38,612 nucleotides of DNA from Candidatus Iainarchaeum sp. (lineage in GTDB: Archaea > Iainarchaeota > Iainarchaeia > Iainarchaeales > DTGL01). Under the pieces are notes generated by a model. The model ran no database searches, was not told where the DNA came from, and was given only the letters and a program-made list of their open reading frames with translations. Shown piece by piece: positions 1 to 10,162 of this stretch. The DNA is taken from positions 1-38,612 of the forward strand of contig JAFCFP010000007.1 in assembly GCA_017608575.1 (NCBI GenBank), given 5' to 3'. The number at the start of each line of letters is the position of its first letter. Positions within the stretch are counted from its first letter, which is position 1. The position numbers and the translations under genes are program-made.

Positions 1-353
1 ATTAATTGCAGTATTGTGTCTTCGTCAACTTTAATGTTTTTTGCAACAGCGTATGCTGCTTTCGGGCGAATGTTTTTTAATGCCGGGTCAACGCTTGCCT
101 TTAAACCGCTTTTTTTCAATTTGTATTTTTTTAATCCGTATTCCTTTCCATAATAATAACGCAGTTCGCGTGCAATTCCTTCAACGCTCCACAAATCCGG
201 CCTGTTAGTGTCTTTTATGTCAACTTTTATTTTTTCACTGCATTCTTCCAATTCGCCTTTTGCGAATAACACTGCTTCTTCAAGTTCTTTGCAGTTTAGT
301 TTTTTTCCAACAAGCCTTTCGAGGTCTTTTTTGCTGAATTCAATTGTGGGCAT
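1..353 (-). CDS. pheT: Phenylalanyl-tRNA synthetase beta subunit, N-terminal part (runs off the window start)
   Basis: Reverse-strand translation from ATG at 353 gives MPTIEFSKKDLERLVGKKL..., typical of archaeal PheT; directly downstream of pheS. Confidence 0.85.
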   Translation of the reverse strand, partial: MPTIEFSKKDLERLVGKKLNCKELEEAVLFAKGELEECSEKIKVDIKDTNRPDLWSVEGIARELRYYYGKEYGLKKYKLKKSGLKASVDPALKNIRPKAAYAVAKNIKVDEDTILQL

Positions 354-356
354 TTT

Positions 357-1808
357 TCAGTCAACCTCTACAAGTTTTTCTTCCCGCAACCAGTCAAGTT
401 TTTGGGAGAACAATTCCCGCATGTCATCAATTCCGAGTTTGAACATTGCCAGCCTGTCAATTCCAAGCCCCCACGCAATTGCATTGCATTTTATACCCAA
501 AGGTTCAAGCATTTCTGGCCTGAACAAGCCAGCGCCACCGAATTCAATCCATCCAAGTTTTGGGTGTTTTGCTGACAGCTGTACTGAGGGTTCAGTGAAA
601 GGATAGTAATCCGGATAAAATTTCACCTGTTTTGCATGAGCTATTTCTTCAGCGAATTGTTTAAGCATTCCAAGCAAGTGCTTGAAGGAAAGCTCTCCTA
701 CAATGAATCCTTCCAATTGATTGAATTCAATTAAATGGGTTCTGTCAACAGTGTCAGGTCTGTAACAGCGGGCTATTGCAAAGTATTTTCCAGGTACTTC
801 AATGCCTTGCACTAACTGTCTTGCACTGTGCGCTGTGCCGTGTGCTGTTGGCATTAGCCTGCGGGCAATGCTTTCTTGCCATTTGTAACGCCATCCAATA
901 CTTTCAGTGCTGCCACCGAACTCGTGTGCTTCTTTTACTGCTTTGACCTTTTTTTTCCCTGGCAATAACCCTTCTTTTGGGTTTTTTAATTGATATGTAT
1001 TGGTCCAGGTTCTTGCTGGGTGATTTTGTGGTTGGAATAAAACATCAAAGTTGTAGAATTCTTGCACTACAAGTGGTGCGGGCATTTCTTTGAAGCCCAT
1101 TGTTACAAGTTTTTCTCTTATTTGTTCAAGGAATTGTTCATAGGGTTGTTTTTTTCCAATGAATATTTTTTCCACTTCGCCAATGGCAAACTCTCTTTTT
1201 TTTGTTTTAAGCGCAATTGCCAATGCCTTTTTTCCGTTTTCTGTTATTGTTGCAATTGTTTTTTTTGATTTTTTTCTCTCAACGAGGCCTCTTTCAATTA
1301 ATTCATTGAGCAAAAACCCGTCATGTTTTGCTTCATTGAATGCTCTGCGTTCAATCATTTCAATTACTCTTTCTTCCTCTGATTTGTTTCTTTGAAGTCC
1401 TGTTTCCTCTATTTCTCCCTTTCCCGGAAAAACAATCCAGTTCATTCTTTTTGCTCTGCCAATTGCTGCGTTGAATTCTTCCATGCTTAAATTTGCTTTT
1501 TTTCTCACTTCGTCAAGTTTTGCTTTTCCGCCCAGTGCACGGATTGTTTCAACAAGCCTTCTTTCAGGGAGGAGTTTTTTTCCATTGCTTGTCAGAGAAA
1601 ATTCAACCAATTCCTTTACGCTGGTTTCAATTAGGTTTTTTTCCGCAAGCCAGCCGACTGCTCTCCGCGCTGAATCAATCGGCATTCTTGCTTTAACAGC
1701 AAGTTCTTCCAATTCCAATGGCTTGCCTTTGTTTAATGCTTTTAATGCAGATTTTTCAATTTCGCTTAATGATTTTGCAATGTTTAATAATTCACTCATT
1801 TCAACCAC
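357..1808 (-). CDS. pheS: Phenylalanyl-tRNA synthetase alpha subunit (GTG start)
   Basis: 483 aa with N-terminal winged-helix repeats and class II aaRS core motifs (FDVLFQPQNHPAR, PGKYFAIARCYRPDTVDRTHLIEFNQLEG, WGLGIDRLAM). Confidence 0.95.
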   Translation of the reverse strand: MVEMSELLNIAKSLSEIEKSALKALNKGKPLELEELAVKARMPIDSARRAVGWLAEKNLIETSVKELVEFSLTSNGKKLLPERRLVETIRALGGKAKLDEVRKKANLSMEEFNAAIGRAKRMNWIVFPGKGEIEETGLQRNKSEEERVIEMIERRAFNEAKHDGFLLNELIERGLVERKKSKKTIATITENGKKALAIALKTKKREFAIGEVEKIFIGKKQPYEQFLEQIREKLVTMGFKEMPAPLVVQEFYNFDVLFQPQNHPARTWTNTYQLKNPKEGLLPGKKKVKAVKEAHEFGGSTESIGWRYKWQESIARRLMPTAHGTAHSARQLVQGIEVPGKYFAIARCYRPDTVDRTHLIEFNQLEGFIVGELSFKHLLGMLKQFAEEIAHAKQVKFYPDYYPFTEPSVQLSAKHPKLGWIEFGGAGLFRPEMLEPLGIKCNAIAWGLGIDRLAMFKLGIDDMRELFSQKLDWLREEKLVEVD

Positions 1809-1880
1809 TGCACTGGTTTTAATATAGTTAATAGGGTTATTAATTTTAAGTTATGCAATAATTGTTTTTGGTGTGAGATA

Positions 1881-2390
1881 ATGCTTTTTGTATTGGATGC
1901 TTCAGCTATTGTGAATGACCCGAATTTTTGTTTTGAGCAAAACCATTCATTTATTACTACCCCGGAAGTAATCGCAGAGTTTAAAACAATTGAAACCCGT
2001 GCGCTTGTTGACAATGCATTGCATCATTCCCTTCTTGAAATAAGGTCTCCTTCTATTGATTCGGTTCAAATTGCTTTGGAAAAAATAAGGGAATTGAATT
2101 TTGAAAGGCTTAGCAAGGCCGATGTTTCAATTATTGCTTTGGCGCTTGAATTAAAACGCGATGGAAAAAGGTTCATTGTTCTCACTGATGATTTTTCCAT
2201 TCAAAATTTTTTGGCATTGTTCAAGATTCATTACTCTTCTGTTTTACAGGATGGAATAAAAAACATTATTGCCTTTGAGTGCGTTTGCCAGGGTTGTGGC
2301 AAAAAGTTCAGTGTGGAGGAAAAGAAAAAAAGATGCCCTGACTGCGGAGCACGCATAATTAAGAAAAAAATCAGCAAGGCTGCAAAGTAA
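1881..2390 (+). CDS. nob1: Nob1-like PIN-domain endonuclease with C-terminal zinc ribbon
   Basis: N-terminal PIN start MLFVLDASAIVND, C-terminal CQGCGKKF...CPDCGARI. Confidence 0.85.
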   Translation: MLFVLDASAIVNDPNFCFEQNHSFITTPEVIAEFKTIETRALVDNALHHSLLEIRSPSIDSVQIALEKIRELNFERLSKADVSIIALALELKRDGKRFIVLTDDFSIQNFLALFKIHYSSVLQDGIKNIIAFECVCQGCGKKFSVEEKKKRCPDCGARIIKKKISKAAK

Positions 2391-2405
2391 GGGATTTTTT
2401 GCCTG

Positions 2406-3203
2406 TCAACCAAGTTTTGAATTTTTTATAATAAATGCTTCAATTTTTCCGCCCAGTGATTTGCGTTTCCAGTAAACTGCTCCAACAAAAACAAGCAGTG
2501 CAAGCAATACAATTGTTTGGGTTTCCTTGTTGGTGTTTTCAACAAAGTCTTTCACCATATAAGCAAGGCTGAAGGAAGGCGCAATTTGTGTCCAATAAGT
2601 GTATTTTATTTTAATTGTATTGGTTGAAATTCCGCCTGGAATTTTGATTACTGGTTTTAGGTTATTAGATATAGTTGCGCCATCAAAAACATCCGAGCGT
2701 TCAACTGTTGCCTGTGCTGGTAGAGTGAATGAAATTGTTGTATTTTTTGGAATAGTGTAAAGTTCTCCTTGCAGGAATTCCTTTAACACCCAGCGGTTTA
2801 ATTCAAAGACAATTGAGCGGCCAGTGCTTTCGTCCAGGTTTTTTCCCATTAAGGGGTTTATTAGTGAGTACCTTATTTCCAAGAATTTTTCATCCATGTT
2901 GAATGTAATCAACCCGCTGCCGGGCTTTATTTCGTCTTTTGTTCCAATGTGAATACGGAACCTTTCATCGAACAAGCTCCATTTGTCCAAGTCTGTTTGC
3001 AGTTCTTCGTATTTCTTTTTGAATTGTTGTAATTGGAATTCGTTTGGAAAACTCAAATAGAATCTTTCAACAATTTCTCCAAAACCGTCTTTGTCTATTT
3101 TGATGTCAATGGTGTGCTGTGTTATTTGGAACACTTGCGCGTTAGCAGGACAGAGAATAAAAAGCAGCAAAAGCAATGGAATTATTTTATTCAAAAAATG
3201 CAA
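2406..3203 (-). CDS. Secreted or membrane-anchored hypothetical protein
   Basis: N-terminal signal peptide (LLLLLFILCPANAQ), C-terminal TM segment (TIVLLALLVFVGAVYW) followed by basic tail. Confidence 0.7.
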   Translation of the reverse strand: MHFLNKIIPLLLLLFILCPANAQVFQITQHTIDIKIDKDGFGEIVERFYLSFPNEFQLQQFKKKYEELQTDLDKWSLFDERFRIHIGTKDEIKPGSGLITFNMDEKFLEIRYSLINPLMGKNLDESTGRSIVFELNRWVLKEFLQGELYTIPKNTTISFTLPAQATVERSDVFDGATISNNLKPVIKIPGGISTNTIKIKYTYWTQIAPSFSLAYMVKDFVENTNKETQTIVLLALLVFVGAVYWKRKSLGGKIEAFIIKNSKLG

Positions 3204-3352
3204 GGGACAACACCATTATTTTAATTGTTGGTTAACCTTATTATTCTTTTTCTTTGTTTTTTGCCGGCTTTGTAGCTGCCAAACGCCAGCAAAAGAAAAA
3301 AAAGAGACAGTGCATTTAAAAAAAGTTCATTGGAACAATTTTATTGATAGGA

Positions 3353-4039
3353 ATGGTTAAACTGCAGTACTTGGCTCACTCTTTTTTCAAGGTTTCATTT
3401 CCAAACTGCAATCTCCTCATTGACCCGTTTATTAATTGCCCTAAAAGAGACAATTTTAACAAGAGATTAATTGAGTGCCCTGTTTCAAGCGAAAAACTAA
3501 AAGACATTGATTTGATTCTTGTCACGCACGAGCACTTTGACCACTTTGACAAACGCACAATAGAAGACATTGCAGAGCGCGAGAACTCCATTGTGGTTGG
3601 ACATGAACAGGTTTTAAGGGAATTGAAAATAAAGGAGCGCCTTAAAAGGCCAATTGATCCTAGGAGCCCGCTTAATTTGTGCGGAGTAAACATTGAACCA
3701 ATTCCAATGCATCACCCTAATTCTTTTTATCCATTGGGTTACTTGCTTGAAGCCAATGGAACTAAATTGTTCCATGCAGGAGACACTGATTTGGTGAATG
3801 TTTTCAGCCGCATTAAAGCCAACATTTTAATGGTGCCAATTGGTGGCACTATTACAATGGATGTGGTTGACGCTGTCCGCGCTGTCAAAACAATGGAGCC
3901 AGACATTGCAATTCCAATGCATTACAATACATTTGAAATAATTAAAGCCTCTCCGCGTGAGTTCCAGGAAAAAATAGAAAAAAGCATTCTAAAAACAAAA
4001 GCGCGTGTTTTGAAGCCCAAACAGAAAATGAAATACTGA
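3353..4039 (+). CDS. UPF0173-like metal-dependent hydrolase, metallo-beta-lactamase fold
   Basis: THEHFDHFD, HHPNS, FHAGDTD, PMHYNTF motifs; ATG at 3353 preferred over TTG at 3344. Confidence 0.85.
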   Translation: MVKLQYLAHSFFKVSFPNCNLLIDPFINCPKRDNFNKRLIECPVSSEKLKDIDLILVTHEHFDHFDKRTIEDIAERENSIVVGHEQVLRELKIKERLKRPIDPRSPLNLCGVNIEPIPMHHPNSFYPLGYLLEANGTKLFHAGDTDLVNVFSRIKANILMVPIGGTITMDVVDAVRAVKTMEPDIAIPMHYNTFEIIKASPREFQEKIEKSILKTKARVLKPKQKMKY

Positions 4040-4164
4040 TAATAGCGGTCAAAATGTTTTTATAAATCGTAATTTCTTGATTCTTTGCTTTAGTTCTTTG
4101 AGTTTCTCTTGGTTGGTTTTGTCTGGCCTTGCAAGAATGTTGTCTTTACTGTCACAATGGAAAA

Positions 4165-4866
4165 TTAACCATAATAGGGCTGTCCATTTTCAATATCTTC
4201 TATTGTGCCAATGTCTTTCCATTCCCCGTTCCATTCAATAAAGCCGACTTTTTCTCCGTTGTTAATTTGGAGCATTATGGAGTCAGTTAACTCGAATTCA
4301 TTGCGAGGGCTTTTTTTTGTTTGTGCAATTGCTTCAAAAATAGTGGGAGTGAACTTGTAAACACCAATGTTGATTAGTTCTGATTCAACAGAATGCAATG
4401 GTTTTTCAATTATTTCTTTAACTAATTTTCCTTCAACCCTGACAACGCCGAATCTTTCATAGTTTTTTACACGTTTCACTGCAAGCACTGAACTGAAACC
4501 AGTTTTTTTCATTAACTGTTTTAAGAGTGCTGTTCCAACAATTACATCTGCATTCATGCACAAAAAGCTTTCTCCATTGCAGTATTCTTTAGTGCTTTCA
4601 ACTGCTTTTGCTGTGCCATTGCTGTTGCTTTGCACCAAATAGCTTATTTTCATTTTTCCAAATCTTGGACCAATTCTTTCAATTATTTTTTCCCCGAAAT
4701 TCCCTATTACAATTCCTGCTTTTTGGATTCCTGCTTTGTCCAGCGATTCAAGAACCCATTCAAGCAATGGCTTTCCATTGAATTCCACTAATGCTTTGGG
4801 TTTTTCTTTTGTCAATTGTTTCATTCTCGTGCCTTTGCCTGCAGCGAGCACTATTGCCTTCAACAC
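4165..4866 (-). CDS. Sugar-phosphate nucleotidyltransferase
   Basis: LKAIVLAAGKGTRMKQLTKEKPKALVEFNGKPLLEW signature of NTP-transferase family. Confidence 0.9.
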   Translation of the reverse strand: MLKAIVLAAGKGTRMKQLTKEKPKALVEFNGKPLLEWVLESLDKAGIQKAGIVIGNFGEKIIERIGPRFGKMKISYLVQSNSNGTAKAVESTKEYCNGESFLCMNADVIVGTALLKQLMKKTGFSSVLAVKRVKNYERFGVVRVEGKLVKEIIEKPLHSVESELINIGVYKFTPTIFEAIAQTKKSPRNEFELTDSIMLQINNGEKVGFIEWNGEWKDIGTIEDIENGQPYYG

Positions 4867-4867
4867 A

Positions 4868-5782
4868 TCACCTTGGAATGCTTAACTCCATTAATTCCCT
4901 TGAAGCAACTGTTTTTGCAAAAACCTTTTTTGCTTCTTTTTCAAGTTCATTGACATTCCTGTAACGCATTGAAAAATGCGTCAATACAAGTTTTTTTACT
5001 TTTGCCTTTTTTGCTATTTCTGCTGCCTGTTCTGAAGTGCAGTGAAATGTTTCCTTTGCTCTTTTTTCCATTGCTGAAGCAAAAACAGATTCATGCACTA
5101 AAACATCAGCTTCTTTTAAGTATTTGGTGTAATTCTTTACAGGCAAAGTGTCAAGCACAATGCACACTTTTCTGCCCTTTCTGCCCTTTGAATAATCCAT
5201 TACCTGTCTTGGCTTAATGGTTTTTCCTTTCCATTTTATTTTTTTGCCTTGTTGTAACATGGAATAAAGCGGTCCAGGCGGAATGCCAAGGGCTTCTGCT
5301 TTTTTTCGTATGAATTTTCCTTTTTTGTCTTTTTCCTTGAAGCAAAAGCCATAACATTGCATGTTGTGTTTTAATGGAAAAGCATTAATGGAAAAATTAT
5401 TTTCCTTTAAAACAATGCCTTTTTTTAATTCGTGTATTTTTATTTCATATTCGGGTTTGATTAAGGCAATTGCTAGGGCTTTTTGCACCATTTGGTGAAT
5501 TCCACGCGGTCCAAAGATTTTTAAGGGGGAATCTCTTTCAAACATGTTCATTGTTGCAAGCAATCCAGGCAAGCCCAAAAAGTGGTCTGCGTGAAAATGC
5601 GAGAAAAAAATTGAATCAATTTTCATATAACTGACTTTTGCTTTAAGCATTTGCTGTTGTGTATTTTCAGGGCAGTCAAATAAATAGTTTTTTCCATTAA
5701 AATGCAGTACTATTCCAGTCAAATTCCTGTCACGTGTTGGCGCACTGCAGCCAGTACCCAAAAACGTTAGTTTTAATTCCAT
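4868..5782 (-). CDS. rnz: Ribonuclease Z (tRNA 3' endonuclease)
   Basis: FLGTGCSAPT, FFSHFHADHFLGLPGLL, VLVHESVF, FHCTSEQAAEIAKKAKVKKLVLTHFSMRY. Confidence 0.93.
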   Translation of the reverse strand: MELKLTFLGTGCSAPTRDRNLTGIVLHFNGKNYLFDCPENTQQQMLKAKVSYMKIDSIFFSHFHADHFLGLPGLLATMNMFERDSPLKIFGPRGIHQMVQKALAIALIKPEYEIKIHELKKGIVLKENNFSINAFPLKHNMQCYGFCFKEKDKKGKFIRKKAEALGIPPGPLYSMLQQGKKIKWKGKTIKPRQVMDYSKGRKGRKVCIVLDTLPVKNYTKYLKEADVLVHESVFASAMEKRAKETFHCTSEQAAEIAKKAKVKKLVLTHFSMRYRNVNELEKEAKKVFAKTVASRELMELSIPR

Positions 5783-5851
5783 TGCAATTCACCTTGCTAA
5801 TTACCTTGCATTAAAGAAATATTTTAATTATGTTGGTATTGCTTTTTTTAT

Positions 5852-7819
5852 ATGCCATCCAAATCAAGCAAAAAGAAAAAAAAAGAAGCGAGACACAACG
5901 CGTTTAAAACAAAAGAATTCGGCTTTAAGTCAACTGCTGAAGTGCCTGTGCCGGAAAAAATAATCGACCAAGTAATTGGCCAGGAAAAAAGCGTTGAGTT
6001 GATTCGCAAGGCAGCCATTCAGAAAAGAAATGTGCTCTTGGTTGGCTTGCCTGGAACAGGCAAATCAATGCTTGCCCAGGCAATGGCGGAAATCCTTCCA
6101 GTGCAACAGTTAGAGGACATTCTTGTTTATCCAAACAATGCTGATCCAAACAATCCAAAAATCCGCACAGTGAAAGCCGGAGAGGGAAAGAAAATAGTGA
6201 ACGAAGCGCGCATTGATGCAATGAAACAGGAAAACAACATGCGCTTGATTTCAATGATTTTACCATTGGCTTTTTTGATGATTTCGTATTTTTTGTGGAT
6301 TTTTGGATTCATTCCGGATGTTGTTTTTGCAGCAACAATTATTGCTGGAATCTTTTTAATGGGCATTTTTGCTCTTGGCACACAAATGCGAAACCGTGAA
6401 TCCAATAAAACGCCAAAGCTTTTAATTGACAATTCCGGCAAAAAGATAGCTCCTTTTATTGAAGCAACTGGTGCTCGCGCTGGAGCATTGCTTGGAGATG
6501 TAAAGCATGATCCCTTACAGTCAGGCGGCTTGGGTACGCCTCCGCACTTGCGAGTTGAACCCGGAATGATTCACAGGGTTAATGGTGGAGTTTTGTTCTT
6601 GGATGAAATTGCTTCGCTGAGTCCAAAAAGCCAGCAGGAATTGCTTACAGCAATGCAGGAAAAAAAGTATGCAATTACTGGCCAGAGTGAAATGTCCTCT
6701 GGTTCAATGGTTCGTACTGAGCCAGTGCCCTGTGATTTTGTGTTTGTTGGTGCAGGAAATTATGAGGACTTGCGTAAAGTGCATCCAGCTCTGCGTTCAA
6801 GGATTCGCGGTTATGGTTATGAAATTTACATGAACTTGGACATGCCTGACACCAAAGAAAACAGGTTGAAACTGGTGCAGTTTGTTGCACAGGAAGTAAA
6901 AAAGGATGGTAAAATTCCGCATTTTGAAATGGATGCAGCGCAGGAAATAGTCCTTGAGGCAAGAAAGCGCGCTCAAAGGAAAAACCGTTTGACTCTCAAA
7001 CTCAGAGACTTGGGTGGTTTGGTTAGAGCAGCTGGGGATATTGCAAAAAAGAAAGGCCATTCGCTTGTGCAAAGACAGGATGTATTGGAGGCAAAAATGT
7101 CTGCTTTGACATTGGAACAGCAAATGATGGCTAAACTTATAGAGCAACGCAAGGACTATGATGTCTTTGTAAACAGGGGTTCCATTGTTGGGAGGGTTAA
7201 TGGCTTGGCTGTTACAGCTGATGGTTCTGCTGGAATGGTTCTGCCGATTGAGGCAGAGATTGCTCCAGCTGCTTCGAGAGCAGAGGGAAAAGTAATTGCA
7301 ACAGGCAAGCTTGGAGAAATTGCCAAAGAGGCGGTTCAAAACGTTTCCGCTTTGATTAAAAAAATAAGCGGAAAAGATATTAGAAAGCATGATTTGCATA
7401 TTCAATTCCTTCAAACCTATGAGGGCGTTGAAGGTGATTCGGCTTCGGTTAGTGTTGCCACTGCTGTAATTTCTGCACTTGAAAAAATTCCAATAAAGCA
7501 ATGCCTTGCAATGACTGGTTCTTTGTCTGTGAGAGGTGAGGTTTTGCCTGTTGGTGGCATTACTGCAAAGGTTGAAGCAGCAATTCAGGCTGGTTTTAAA
7601 GAGGTTATTATTCCAAAGGCTAATTTGCAGGATATCGTTATTTCAAGGGACAAACTGAAAAACATTAAAGTGATTCCGGTTGTTTCTTTGAGTGAAGTAT
7701 TGGACAATGCCTTGGTTAAAGGCAGGAAAACATCAATGCTTATTAAGTCTTTGAAGAAGATTCTTTCAATTGGGTTTCCCTCATTGTTAGAAAAGCACGC
7801 ATTAAAGGCACAGAATTGA
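5852..7819 (+). CDS. lonB: Archaeal LonB-type membrane-anchored ATP-dependent protease
   Basis: Walker [10 protein letters not shown], two TM helices inserted in the AAA domain, [11 protein letters not shown], protease motif [22 protein letters not shown]-terminal Lon domain. Confidence 0.95.
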   Translation: MPSKSSKKKKKEARHNAFKTKEFGFKSTAEVPVPEKIIDQVIGQEKSVELIRKAAIQKRNVLLVGLPGTGKSMLAQAMAEILPVQQLEDILVYPNNADPNNPKIRTVKAGEGKKIVNEARIDAMKQENNMRLISMILPLAFLMISYFLWIFGFIPDVVFAATIIAGIFLMGIFALGTQMRNRESNKTPKLLIDNSGKKIAPFIEATGARAGALLGDVKHDPLQSGGLGTPPHLRVEPGMIHRVNGGVLFLDEIASLSPKSQQELLTAMQEKKYAITGQSEMSSGSMVRTEPVPCDFVFVGAGNYEDLRKVHPALRSRIRGYGYEIYMNLDMPDTKENRLKLVQFVAQEVKKDGKIPHFEMDAAQEIVLEARKRAQRKNRLTLKLRDLGGLVRAAGDIAKKKGHSLVQRQDVLEAKMSALTLEQQMMAKLIEQRKDYDVFVNRGSIVGRVNGLAVTADGSAGMVLPIEAEIAPAASRAEGKVIATGKLGEIAKEAVQNVSALIKKISGKDIRKHDLHIQFLQTYEGVEGDSASVSVATAVISALEKIPIKQCLAMTGSLSVRGEVLPVGGITAKVEAAIQAGFKEVIIPKANLQDIVISRDKLKNIKVIPVVSLSEVLDNALVKGRKTSMLIKSLKKILSIGFPSLLEKHALKAQN

Positions 7820-9070
7820 TTACACTGCGAGCACAATGCGTCCTTTTTTTATTTCTATTTCTTTGATGCTGGCTGCTTTTAATTCTTCTTTTTTGTCTTC
7901 TTTTTTGAAGAAAACCCTGTTGGTTTTTCTGCTTATTTTTTGGACTTTTCCCAGCCATTCTCCGTTCTTTGAATACACTGGCAATCCGATGAGTAGTTCG
8001 GTGATTTTGTTTCTTAAATCCATTGATTCTGCAATGCGGAATGAAACCAGTAATACAATGAATGATACAAGTATTGAGGAGAGGAAAAAGTTAAGAGCTC
8101 CTTCCAGTATTACGAGAATGCCTGAGTCAAGAATGAACCAGAACAAAATTGTTGAAACAGCGTAAATGAAGTATCTTTTCAAGCGGTAAGCGCGTTTCAT
8201 TGCAATCATGTCCATTGCTTTTCCTGACACAATTAGCAGTGATGAAAGCACGAACAGTGAAAAGGTTCCCTGCACTGCTTTTATTAGGTTGAATGGAGTT
8301 GGCGGCGCGCTTGAAATGTTGAAATAAAGAGTCATTGGAATGAATACAAATAAAATAATAAAGCTTGCCAGGTAAAGCGGGAAAGAAATTCTTTGAATTG
8401 AAAAAGTGCGCGTTGCTCTTTCAAACTGTTTGTGGAGCCAGGCTTCTATTCCAAGACCTTTGACTATTAGGTATGCTCCAATTACCATTGAAATGCCTTG
8501 CAGGAAAAGCCCCTCCATTTTCAAGTACACGGTTATGGCAAAAAACAACAGGATTATTCCCGGAATGCCGAAAACAATTCTTGCAATGTAGGGATCTCGA
8601 AGAGCTTCCCTTAACGTATAATAAACCGATTCAACTTGTTGTGCTTGTTTTACTATTACCACTTGCTTTGAAATAATTCGGCCGCGGGATTGAATTATTG
8701 GAATTATTTGGTCGTCTTCTGCGCCGTCTGTTATAAGAATAAAGCCTTTTATTTTGTATTTTGCTTCCAGTGCATCCAGTTGCTCGTTTAATTTTTTGTC
8801 TGATTTGAAGCCGTGTTTTCCGTGTCCTGTGATTGTAACAATTTCAATGTTTTCAAATTCGCCTTGAATTTCGTCAAATTTTTTTATTGCTGCAAACAAT
8901 GAGTTTGCATCGCTTTCCTCGGGGTCAGCGAGAATTAACTTGTTTGCTGCTTTAAGGTTTGCGTTTCTTCCAATGATTGGCCCGGAAATCTTTGCTTTTC
9001 TTCCAAGGTCATTGTCTCTGTCAACGCATAAAACAATAACGGTTTCTTTTTTGGCCATTTTAACCGCCAA
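7820..9070 (-). CDS. DUF373 family membrane protein
   Basis: VIVLCVDRDNDLGRKAKISGPIIGR N-terminus, multiple TM segments. Confidence 0.85.
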   Translation of the reverse strand: MAVKMAKKETVIVLCVDRDNDLGRKAKISGPIIGRNANLKAANKLILADPEESDANSLFAAIKKFDEIQGEFENIEIVTITGHGKHGFKSDKKLNEQLDALEAKYKIKGFILITDGAEDDQIIPIIQSRGRIISKQVVIVKQAQQVESVYYTLREALRDPYIARIVFGIPGIILLFFAITVYLKMEGLFLQGISMVIGAYLIVKGLGIEAWLHKQFERATRTFSIQRISFPLYLASFIILFVFIPMTLYFNISSAPPTPFNLIKAVQGTFSLFVLSSLLIVSGKAMDMIAMKRAYRLKRYFIYAVSTILFWFILDSGILVILEGALNFFLSSILVSFIVLLVSFRIAESMDLRNKITELLIGLPVYSKNGEWLGKVQKISRKTNRVFFKKEDKKEELKAASIKEIEIKKGRIVLAV

Positions 9071-9151
9071 TTAATAATTAAGCCTTTTTTTTCGTTTTTT
9101 TTGCCATAGTCACCATTAAAATGCTTTGGCAATAAGTAATATATACCAGTT

Positions 9152-9162
9152 TTTATATATAA
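9152..9162 (+). promoter_or_regulatory. TATA box upstream of the SPFH gene
   Basis: TTTATATATAA about 34-44 bp before ATG 9196 in a short divergent intergenic region. Confidence 0.55.
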
Positions 9163-9195
9163 AGGGTTATTATTGCTGGAATTCGGGGATTAAAA

Positions 9196-10155
9196 ATGGC
9201 GGTTTCGCCTCAAGGGTTTAAATTGAGTCTTTTTGTTGTATTGCTTTGTTTAATTGTAATTGCTGTCCTTTTTGCCTTGCAGTTGTTGAATCCATTGCTT
9301 TCGAATATTTTTTGGATTGCCTTGCTTTTATTGAGTGTAGTGATTATTTGGCGTTTTGACCCATTGCTTAAATTAAAGGATTATGAGCGTGCAGTGATTT
9401 TTCGCTTTGGAAAAGTCCACAGGGTCGGTGGACCCGGATGGTGCATTGTTTGGCCATGGATTGAAACATATTCCTATGTTGATTTGAGGACAAAAACACT
9501 TGATGTTGCAAAACAGGACACAATTACAAAGGATTCAATTGAAGTGAAAATTGACGCGGTTATTTATTTAAAGGTCAGAAAGGACAATCAATCGGTTATT
9601 AATTCAGTTATTGAAGTTGAGAATTTTGAAGAAGCCGCGCGAACTTTTGTTATTGCTTCAATTCGTGACATTGTGGGTTCAATGGATTTAATGTCATTGA
9701 TTTCCAATATTGAAGAATTGAATTCAAAGCTTTTAAGGGACCTTTCAGGAATTGCAGAGGAATGGGGTGTGAGGGTGATTGCAGTGGAAATAAAGGACAT
9801 TGATATTCCTAAAACAGTTCTTGATGCAATGCATGAACAAAAAGCTGCAGTTCAACAAAAACTTGCCCGCATTGAACGCGCTCAAGCCCATAAAGCCGAA
9901 ATTGAAGCAGTAAAGGATGCTGCAAAAGACCTCTCGGATAAAGCAATGAATTATTATTACATTAAGGCATTGGAGGAAATGTCCAAAGGCAAGGGCACTA
10001 AAATGGTTTTTCCACTGGAATTTGCTGCTCTTGCAAGATCAATTGGTGCAACCTTTACGCCGCATTCTTCAGAACGGGAGAACATTCGCCAAATGAAGGC
10101 ATTAATTCGAAAATATGAACGCGAATTAAAAGCCAAAAAAAGCAAAAAGGACTGA
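9196..10155 (+). CDS. SPFH/stomatin/band 7 family membrane protein
   Basis: N-terminal TM segments, YERAVIFRFGKVHRVGGPGWCIVWPWIE, RTKTLDVAKQDTITKDSIEVKIDAVIYLKV. Confidence 0.93.
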   Translation: MAVSPQGFKLSLFVVLLCLIVIAVLFALQLLNPLLSNIFWIALLLLSVVIIWRFDPLLKLKDYERAVIFRFGKVHRVGGPGWCIVWPWIETYSYVDLRTKTLDVAKQDTITKDSIEVKIDAVIYLKVRKDNQSVINSVIEVENFEEAARTFVIASIRDIVGSMDLMSLISNIEELNSKLLRDLSGIAEEWGVRVIAVEIKDIDIPKTVLDAMHEQKAAVQQKLARIERAQAHKAEIEAVKDAAKDLSDKAMNYYYIKALEEMSKGKGTKMVFPLEFAALARSIGATFTPHSSERENIRQMKALIRKYERELKAKKSKKD

Positions 10156-10162
10156 GTGGCTT

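Noticed and set aside
208-606. Plus-strand ORF antisense to pheS/pheT
   Set aside because: Low-complexity Ser/Phe-rich translation is the mirror of Lys/Glu-rich coding on the opposite strand. Same for most other antisense ORFs in the track (e.g. 1471-1827, 6797-7501, 17756-18280, 37163-37813).
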